From contig NZ_BONX01000026.1 of assembly GCF_016862935.1 (NCBI RefSeq), forward strand, positions 233,801 through 297,800: 64,000 bases of DNA, read 5' to 3'. The DNA comes from Plantactinospora mayteni. GTDB lineage: Bacteria; Actinomycetota; Actinomycetes; Mycobacteriales; Micromonosporaceae. A program made the position numbers and the translations under genes. Positions 58,921 through 64,000 of this stretch are shown here, one piece after another; within the stretch, counting starts at the first letter, position 1; each line of letters opens with the position of its first letter. The notes beneath the pieces were generated by a model. The model made no database searches. It worked only from the letters and a program-made list of their open reading frames with translations, and had not been told where the DNA came from.

Positions 58921-59868
58921 GTGCGCGTGAACCCCAGGGTCGCGGGGCTTTTCGTCCTGTTACTGCCGATCGCGCTCACCGCCAGCGGGTGGGTGGTCGC
59001 CGCTCCGGCTCCCGCGGCTCCGCCCGGTTCAGCCCCGGATCGGACGTACGCGGTCGGCGTGCGTACGCTCGATCTCGGTCGCGGCACCGCCCGCCCGCTC
59101 CCGGTCACCATCTGGTATCCGGCCCGGGACGACCGGCCCACCAGCTCGACCGCCGGGCCCACCGTGCCCCGCCGGAACGCCCCGGTCGCGGCCGGCAAGT
59201 TCCCGATCGTGCTGTTCAGCCACGGCCTGCACAGCCTGCCCGAATTCCACGCCCCGTTGACCACCCGGTGGGCCGCCGCCGGCTTCGTGGTCGCCGCCCC
59301 GGCCTATCCGCACACGAAACGCGGGGCACGCCGGTTCGACCGCAACGACATCCGCCGCCAGCCGGGTGACGCCTGGCGGGTGATCCAGCACGTCAGACGG
59401 CTGGACCAGGTCTCCGGTGACCAGTTCGCCGGGCATCTGGCGGTGACCCGGATCGGCGCGGTGGGGCACTCCGCCGGTGGCTACACCACGGCCGGGTTGT
59501 TCGCGCCGGGGCATTCGGAGTGGCTGCGTGGCGGCATCGTGATCGGTGGCGCCGGGATGCCCGGAGCCACCTTCGGCGGGCCACCGGCACCGCTGCTCTT
59601 CGTGCACGGTGACGCCGACCGCGTGGTCCCGGTAGCCCGTGGTCGGGACGCCTTCCGCCGGGTGCCGTGGCCCAAGGCGTTCCTCACGGTACGCGGCCAG
59701 GGGCACGGCGAATACCTCATCCCGGGCCGGCGCGGCTTCGCGCAGACCATGGCCGCGACGACGGAGTTCCTGCGCTGGACGCTCTACGGTGACGTCCGGG
59801 CCCGGCGTGACCTCCCGACCGGCGCCACCTCCCCCGGCACCACCGTCTTCGCCAACCGCCTCGGCTGA
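58921..59868 (+). CDS. Secreted alpha/beta hydrolase (PAF-acetylhydrolase/dienelactone-hydrolase-like)
   Basis: A 315-residue exported hydrolase. The signal peptide runs to about residue 34 (VVAAPAPAA). The catalytic core has the oxyanion segment FSHGLHS, nucleophile elbow GHSAGG (about 182-187), acid Asp in FVHGDADRVVP and His in GQGHGEYL. It opens with RPLPVTIWYPA, typical of the platelet-activating-factor-acetylhydrolase-like group, which cleaves short acyl esters or oxidised lipids. GTG 58921. A paralogue follows at 60066, so this is a tandem duplication. Confidence 0.85.
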   Translation: MRVNPRVAGLFVLLLPIALTASGWVVAAPAPAAPPGSAPDRTYAVGVRTLDLGRGTARPLPVTIWYPARDDRPTSSTAGPTVPRRNAPVAAGKFPIVLFSHGLHSLPEFHAPLTTRWAAAGFVVAAPAYPHTKRGARRFDRNDIRRQPGDAWRVIQHVRRLDQVSGDQFAGHLAVTRIGAVGHSAGGYTTAGLFAPGHSEWLRGGIVIGGAGMPGATFGGPPAPLLFVHGDADRVVPVARGRDAFRRVPWPKAFLTVRGQGHGEYLIPGRRGFAQTMAATTEFLRWTLYGDVRARRDLPTGATSPGTTVFANRLG

Positions 59869-60013
59869 CCGTCGGCACGACCGAGCGTTTCGCGATCTCG
59901 CCCAAACCGCGCCGATCGCGCCGATCGACCGTTTCGCCGACCGTCTTGACCGAGCGTGGCCACGCTGGAATGGCTCGGCGACCGTGGCCCGGTCGGCGGA
60001 GGACGGCCCGGGT

Positions 60014-60050
60014 GGTCGGCGGAGGACGGCCCGGGTGGTCGGCGAGGCGG
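60014..60050. repeat. 23-bp tandem repeat before the lipoprotein hydrolase gene
   Basis: GGTCGGCGGAGGACGGCCCG-type units begin at 59991, 60014 and (partial) 60037, between the two hydrolase genes and reaching to 16 bp before the second start. Confidence 0.75.
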
Positions 60051-60065
60051 GGCAGAATCGGTGTC

Positions 60066-61061
60066 ATGCCCCGACATCCCCTCCGGGCCGCGCTCGCCGC
60101 CGCGACCGTCACGACGGCGCTGGCCGCGACCCTGACCGGCTGCTCCGCCGGGTCCGGCCGCTCCGTCGCCGAACGGCCCGCTCCGGCGGGAAGTCCGACT
60201 CCGGGCGCTACCGCCCCGGCCAGTCCCACCCCGGCCGGCGTCGCACCGAACCGGCGATTCGCGGTCGGCGTCCGGGAGCTGAGCTACAACCGGGGCGGTG
60301 ACCGCAGACTGCCGGTCACCGTCTGGTATCCGGCCGACGGAGCGCCGGGCGGCTCCCCGGACCGGAATGCCCGGGTCGCGGACGGGCGGTTTCCGGTGGT
60401 GCTGTTCAGCCATGGCCTGACCGGCCGGCCGTCGGACTACCGGACCCTGCTGGTGCGCTGGTCGGCGGCGGGCTTCGTGGTGGTGGCGCCGAGCTATCCG
60501 CACACGAGCCGGGGCGCGTCGGACTTCCAGGTACTCGACGTGGTCAACCAGCCGGCCGACGCGTCGTTCGTGCTGACCCGGGTACTCGCGCTGGACCGCG
60601 AGGCCGGTGATCCGCTACGCGGCCATCTCGCCGTCGACCGGGTGGCCGCGGCCGGGCACTCGGCGGGCGGCGTCACCACCATCGGGCTGTTCACGGCTGG
60701 CCGGGACGCACGGCTCGACGCCGGCATCGTGCTCGCCGGCACCGCTCTCGGCGTCGGGACCGCGTTCAGCGGGGCAGCCGCGCCGCAGCTCTTCGTGCAC
60801 GGAGAGCGCGACGACGTGGTGGCGTACCGGGCCGGCAAGGCGGCGTACGACCGGGTCCCCTGGCCCAAGGCGATGCTGACGCTGCCGGACGGCGACCATG
60901 TCGGCGCGCTGCTCGGCAGCGACGAGCAGGCCCTCGACGTGGTCGCCGGCACCACCGTCGAGTTCCTCCGCTGGACCCTGTACGGCGACGACCGGGCGCT
61001 GCGGCGGCTGCCGACCCAGGCGGCCCGGGGCGGGCTGGCCACCCTCGACGACCGGCTCTGA
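60066..61061 (+). CDS. Lipoprotein alpha/beta hydrolase, paralogue of the upstream hydrolase
   Basis: A 331-residue hydrolase with a lipoprotein signal: lipobox ATLTGC, Cys about residue 26, then a Pro/Ala-rich stalk to residue 60. The core repeats the neighbour's motifs: RLPVTVWYPA, FSHGLTG, VVAPSYPHT, GHSAGG, FVHGERD and FLRWTLYGD. The catalytic His is probably in DGDHVGAL. The closeness in order and motifs shows duplication followed by a change of anchoring, one copy soluble and one membrane-bound. ATG 60066 lacks a good ribosome site. Probably a carboxylesterase or lipase. Confidence 0.85.
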   Translation: MPRHPLRAALAAATVTTALAATLTGCSAGSGRSVAERPAPAGSPTPGATAPASPTPAGVAPNRRFAVGVRELSYNRGGDRRLPVTVWYPADGAPGGSPDRNARVADGRFPVVLFSHGLTGRPSDYRTLLVRWSAAGFVVVAPSYPHTSRGASDFQVLDVVNQPADASFVLTRVLALDREAGDPLRGHLAVDRVAAAGHSAGGVTTIGLFTAGRDARLDAGIVLAGTALGVGTAFSGAAAPQLFVHGERDDVVAYRAGKAAYDRVPWPKAMLTLPDGDHVGALLGSDEQALDVVAGTTVEFLRWTLYGDDRALRRLPTQAARGGLATLDDRL

Positions 61062-61120
61062 GAGCGCTCGCCCTGCCGGCCAGCGGCGTCACGGATACCC
61101 ACCGGCCGTCGCGGAGCGGC

Positions 61121-61159
61121 CGGGCGCGGCCGGTCCTGGCCCGAGACCGGCCGCGCCCG
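61121..61159. terminator. Bidirectional terminator hairpin
   Basis: Perfect 15-bp arms 61121-61135 and 61145-61159 (CGGGCGCGGCCGGTC and complement) with a 9-nt loop, between the convergent hydrolase and beta-helix genes. Confidence 0.8.
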
Positions 61160-61171
61160 CGAGGGGTGGGG

Positions 61172-62527
61172 CTAGCCCACCACCGGCCTCCGGTTGTCCG
61201 CGTAGAGGTTGGTCGCCCGGTCCCAGGTGATACCGCGCTGGTCAGGTCGGGCTATCACGCCATATCTGTGGTTTCGCCCGAAGACATTGCCACTCAGTCG
61301 GATGTTGGCGGCATTGAGATCCGTACGCACCCCGATGGAATAGTTTCCGCCGTTGCAGTAATTGCCCTCGAAGACCAGATTCGAGACGATCGGCCCGGTG
61401 GTCGATCCGATCATGAGACAGGCGTTGAACGGATCCCTCGTCACCGGGTTGTACGCCTCCAGCGTGTTTCTCCGGACCACGATATTCGAGGCGCCGGTGG
61501 TCTGGAGCGTGTCGTTGTGCGATCCCGGTCCCCGGGTCAGATGGTGGATCCAGGAATCCTCGACTACCACGTCGCTGCCGAGTCTGGGCCCGTCGATGAC
61601 GTTGCTGATGTCGACCCGGCGCAGCGTGTACTCGCCACAACAGACCGCCGCCGAGTTCTTTCCCCTGCCGTTGATCTCGACATCCTCCACCAGCAGGTTC
61701 ACCGCGTCGATCGTACGAATCGAGTAGATTCCGTCGCAGGTGATCCGGGACTTCCGGAGTACGACGTTCTTGGCGGTGACGGTCACGCAGCCGGTGATGT
61801 TCAGCCCGCTGAGCACCTGACCGTCCTGGGTGACCTTGATCGAGCCCGAGGGCCGGAGCGTGGTGCCGGGTGGTACGCCGGTGTTGTCGGGGCCGGGGAA
61901 GGAGGAGGGCGCCCGGCTGGCCGGTGCCCTGGTCATGGTGGCCGTGGCACCCGCGTCCGACCCGTCCGGAGAGTCTTCGGGCGTCGGAGTCGTGGGGTCG
62001 GGGGTCGGCTCCGGCTCGGCGGCCGGCGGCAGGTCACCGGCGGCCACCGGCTTCCCGTTCCAGGTCGACATGATGATCGTCGCGGGCGCCTCCGGCGAGT
62101 GCATGAATCCGTTCTTGCAGCCGGAGACACGCACCTTGCGGGCGGTGTAGTTGCCGAAGACGAGTCCATTCGTCTCGGGCCGGGTGCACTGGATCCTGGT
62201 GTTCTCGACCAGCGCTCCGGAGAAGCCGTCGAATATCCGTACGGCATGCGCCCCGCCGTACTTGATCGTGCTGTTTCTGATCGTGACGTCGTCCGCCTTG
62301 ATGTGCACGTACCCATCGATCTTGCGGCCGTCCAGCACGGTCCCGTTGCGGGTAATGGTCATCGACCCGTCGCCACTGCTGGCAACGGCCACGCCGATCC
62401 CGGCGAGAATGATCCCCAGCGTCGCCGAACCCACCACCAGGGATCGGGGCGTACGCCAGCCGCGCCCATGGGCACGACGGGATGGCGGTCTTTGCCGATT
62501 ATGCTGACCCGCCACAGAGAAACTCAT
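61172..62527 (-). CDS. Secreted right-handed beta-helix protein (pectate-lyase-like fold)
   Basis: A 451-residue exported protein. ATG 62527 (MSFSVAGQHNRQ) has AAGGAG about 10 nt upstream; a Tat- or Sec-type signal with RRAHGRGWRTPR precedes the hydrophobic GSATLGIILAGIGVAVASS. Two beta-helix modules (about 55-150 and 225-445) repeat the pattern of V-x-I/V-x-N/R-S/T-x-I seen in DVTIRNSTIKYGG and NVVLRKSRITCDGI. A Pro/Glu/Asp-rich linker (about 165-215) joins them. It is likely a surface or polysaccharide-active protein, but no catalytic triad can be assigned. A lower-GC leader region precedes it. Confidence 0.8.
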   Translation of the reverse strand: MSFSVAGQHNRQRPPSRRAHGRGWRTPRSLVVGSATLGIILAGIGVAVASSGDGSMTITRNGTVLDGRKIDGYVHIKADDVTIRNSTIKYGGAHAVRIFDGFSGALVENTRIQCTRPETNGLVFGNYTARKVRVSGCKNGFMHSPEAPATIIMSTWNGKPVAAGDLPPAAEPEPTPDPTTPTPEDSPDGSDAGATATMTRAPASRAPSSFPGPDNTGVPPGTTLRPSGSIKVTQDGQVLSGLNITGCVTVTAKNVVLRKSRITCDGIYSIRTIDAVNLLVEDVEINGRGKNSAAVCCGEYTLRRVDISNVIDGPRLGSDVVVEDSWIHHLTRGPGSHNDTLQTTGASNIVVRRNTLEAYNPVTRDPFNACLMIGSTTGPIVSNLVFEGNYCNGGNYSIGVRTDLNAANIRLSGNVFGRNHRYGVIARPDQRGITWDRATNLYADNRRPVVG

Positions 62528-62816
62528 CAAGATCCGACTCCTTCGCCGTACATCGTCCGCGATCAGAGGGGCGGAACGGGACGACTGTACCCGCCGACCC
62601 CAAGCCGACGGAGACGCGAAAGAATGGGCGAAAAGCCAACCTTTATTTTTCCTGAAGTCAGGCTTTACCCCGACTTTCCGGTGCATTGTGCCGGACTTAT
62701 CCGGACCCACTGTCCATTGGTTCCTGGGCGAAACGTCCGGTTTTTCAAATGCTGTCACCGCGCGTGTTCACGCCGTGATCTTCCCAGCTCAGCTCAGGAG
62801 CGGGTCGGCGGAGGTG
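62528..62816 (-). promoter_or_regulatory. Lower-GC structured leader of the beta-helix gene
   Basis: 289 bp with runs such as CTTTATTTTTCC and GGTTTTTCAAATG, unlike the GC-rich surroundings. Several small hairpins can form: GGC-GAAAA-GCC (62628-62638 region), CCTGA-AG-TCAGG, CCGG-N9-CCGG and CCGGA-CTTA-TCCGG. The coding strand contains GGAAAGTCGGGGTAAAGCC, loosely like the core of the cyclic-di-GMP-I riboswitch, but the GGCAAACC part is missing. Candidate structured 5' leader only. Confidence 0.4.
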
Positions 62817-63770
62817 CTACGCGGTGTGGTCCAGCACCACCTTGCCGAAAACCTCCCCGGAGAGCAGCCGGGCGAACGCCGCAGGGGCCGCCGAGAACGG
62901 GTACGTCCCGTCGACGACCGGCCGGATCCCCCGCCGTACCAGCAGCCCGAGCAGTTCGGCCAGCTCGGCCGGGGTACCCATGGTCGAGCCGAGGATCTCC
63001 AACTGCATCGCGAAGACCCGGCGGAGGTTCACCGTCGGCTCGTACCCCGCCGTCGCGCCGGAGACGACGATCCGGGCGCCCGGGGCGGCCGACTTCAGCG
63101 AGTGGTCGAAGGTCGCGGCGCCGACCGTCTCGACCACCACGTCCACCCGCTCCGGCAACCGGGCCCCCGGCTCCAGCGCGGTCGCGCCCAGCGCGGCGAT
63201 CCGCTCCCGCTTGCCCGGGTCACGGCTGGTCGCGTACACCCGTTTGCCGAGCGCCACCGCGAGCATTACGGCGGCGGTCGCCACACCGCCACCGGCCCCC
63301 TGCACCAGCACCGACTCCCCGGCGTCCACCCGCCCCCGGGTGGTGAGCATCCGGTACGCGGTCAGCCAGGCCGTCGGCAGGCAGGCCGCATCCGCGAAGG
63401 AGAGCCCGGACGGCTTGGGTACCAGGTTGGCGCGGGGCACCGCGACCCGCTCGGCGAACGTGCCGGGATGCCGTTCGGAGAGCAGCGACAGTCCACGGGG
63501 ATCGGCCGGATCCGGGACCACCGGATAGACCACCACCTCGTTGCCGTCCGGGTCGACACCCGCGGCGTCACAGCCGAGGATCATCGGCAGCCGGTCCGCG
63601 GCCAGCCCGACCCCGCGCAGCGACCAGACGTCGTGATGGTTGAGCGAGCTGGCCCGCACCTCCACCGTCACCCAGTCCGGCTCCGGATGGGACGGCTCGG
63701 GCCGATCCCCGACGACCAACGCGGCGAGCGGATCGTCGGCATCGAACGTCGAGGCGTAGGCGGCGCGCAT
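62817..63770 (-). CDS. Zinc-type/quinone-reductase-like MDR dehydrogenase
   Basis: A 317-residue medium-chain dehydrogenase/reductase starting MRAAYASTFDADDP. The GroES-like domain has SSLNHHDVWSLRGVG and the LGCDAAGVDPDG loop; the Rossmann motif is VLVQGAGGGVATAAVML (about 145-161). The cysteines for structural zinc are absent, so a quinone oxidoreductase or enoyl reductase type is likely rather than a classical alcohol dehydrogenase. ATG 63770 is chosen because the frame upstream is low-complexity and unrelated. It stands alone, upstream of the beta-helix gene on the same strand. Confidence 0.85.
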   Translation of the reverse strand: MRAAYASTFDADDPLAALVVGDRPEPSHPEPDWVTVEVRASSLNHHDVWSLRGVGLAADRLPMILGCDAAGVDPDGNEVVVYPVVPDPADPRGLSLLSERHPGTFAERVAVPRANLVPKPSGLSFADAACLPTAWLTAYRMLTTRGRVDAGESVLVQGAGGGVATAAVMLAVALGKRVYATSRDPGKRERIAALGATALEPGARLPERVDVVVETVGAATFDHSLKSAAPGARIVVSGATAGYEPTVNLRRVFAMQLEILGSTMGTPAELAELLGLLVRRGIRPVVDGTYPFSAAPAAFARLLSGEVFGKVVLDHTA

Positions 63771-63910
63771 GATCGACACGTTACACCCGGTCGGGAACGG
63801 CCGCCCTCCGCCAGCCGCCGGCCCACAGACAGCCCTCGCCATTCGCCGGCCCACGGGCAACCGCTGGCGAGAAGCCACCCGTGGGACGCCCGAACCTCCC
63901 CGGGCACCGC

Positions 63911-64000
63911 CGCGTCAGGCGCGGGCCACCCCGTCGCGTCAGGCGCGGGCCACCCCGTCGCGTCAGGCGCGGGCCACCCCGTCGCGTCAGGCGCGGGCCA
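63911..64000. repeat. 24-bp tandem repeat running off the window edge
   Basis: CGCGTCAGGCGCGGGCCACC-CCGT units start at 63911, 63935, 63959 and 63983. On the minus strand each unit reads RDGVARA-stop, so the repeated unit includes a stop codon, as if the 3' end of a gene beyond the window were copied. Copy number beyond base 64000 is unknown. Confidence 0.85.

Noticed and set aside
62640..62700. Definite cyclic-di-GMP riboswitch
   Set aside because: Only an AAAGCC-type stretch matches; the GGCAAACC segment and tetraloop receptor are not found, so it is kept only as a speculative leader.
63911..64000. CRISPR array
   Set aside because: The 24-bp units are directly adjacent with no variable spacers, and no cas genes are present.

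Overview
The window is chromosomal DNA of a high-GC actinomycete, most likely of the family Micromonosporaceae (Micromonospora/Plantactinospora-like). Support: very GC-rich codon use; the actinobacterial E1/E2-fused 2-oxoglutarate decarboxylase Kgd; an MprA/MprB/PepD-type envelope-stress locus; a DUF5753 helix-turn-helix regulator with small partners; a DUF6104 protein; and a very large SCO7613-type membrane protein. No rRNA, tRNA, CRISPR array, insertion sequence or phage gene was found.

Layout, left to right. 1-5 kb: the end of an ABC exporter, a Nei1-type DNA glycosylase, a secreted metzincin protease with a secreted companion, a VOC protein, and a small HTH-like gene coupled to an epoxide hydrolase remnant. 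5-14 kb: a heterodimeric ABC exporter, a GNAT remnant, a divergent AraC regulator/oxidoreductase pair, a hotdog-like protein, and a fusion of an unknown domain to an AbiEii-type nucleotidyltransferase. 14-17.8 kb: a DUF5753 regulator divergent from two coupled small genes, then a CBM2 secreted protein and a small membrane protein. 18-24 kb: ddaH-rocD arginine/ornithine catabolism, an FHA protein coupled to pterin carbinolamine dehydratase, a lipoprotein, and a fatty acid desaturase. 24-33.5 kb: the giant membrane protein, an operon of patatin, acyltransferase and CutA, a Ser/Thr kinase, and a NADAR protein.

33.5-39.6 kb is the most unusual block. Four closely packed minus-strand genes encode a protein joining a PqqD-like peptide-recognition domain, M50 metalloprotease, cyclic-nucleotide-binding-like domains, FecR-like domain and Ig-like domain; a small Cys-rich protein; a protein with a RiPP-leader-like N-terminus and DxDxDG calcium-type repeats; and an MsiK-like ABC ATPase. 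I propose this as a candidate undescribed peptide-processing or envelope-signalling system.

39.7-50 kb: a glycosyltransferase and a triple-BON protein, then the response regulator/histidine kinase/HtrA locus, where the regulator and the HtrA gene share an 11-bp-period operator at exactly the same distance from their starts. Next come a DUF4097/PadR pair with a palindromic operator and a coupled acyltransferase pair probably making ornithine lipid. 50-64 kb: an ABC-2 exporter, kgd with a strong terminator, DUF6104, an MMPL transporter, two paralogous secreted hydrolases, a secreted beta-helix protein behind a lower-GC structured leader, and a quinone-reductase-like dehydrogenase. Many intergenic spaces hold strong terminator-type hairpins or short minisatellites with periods of 15-42 bp.
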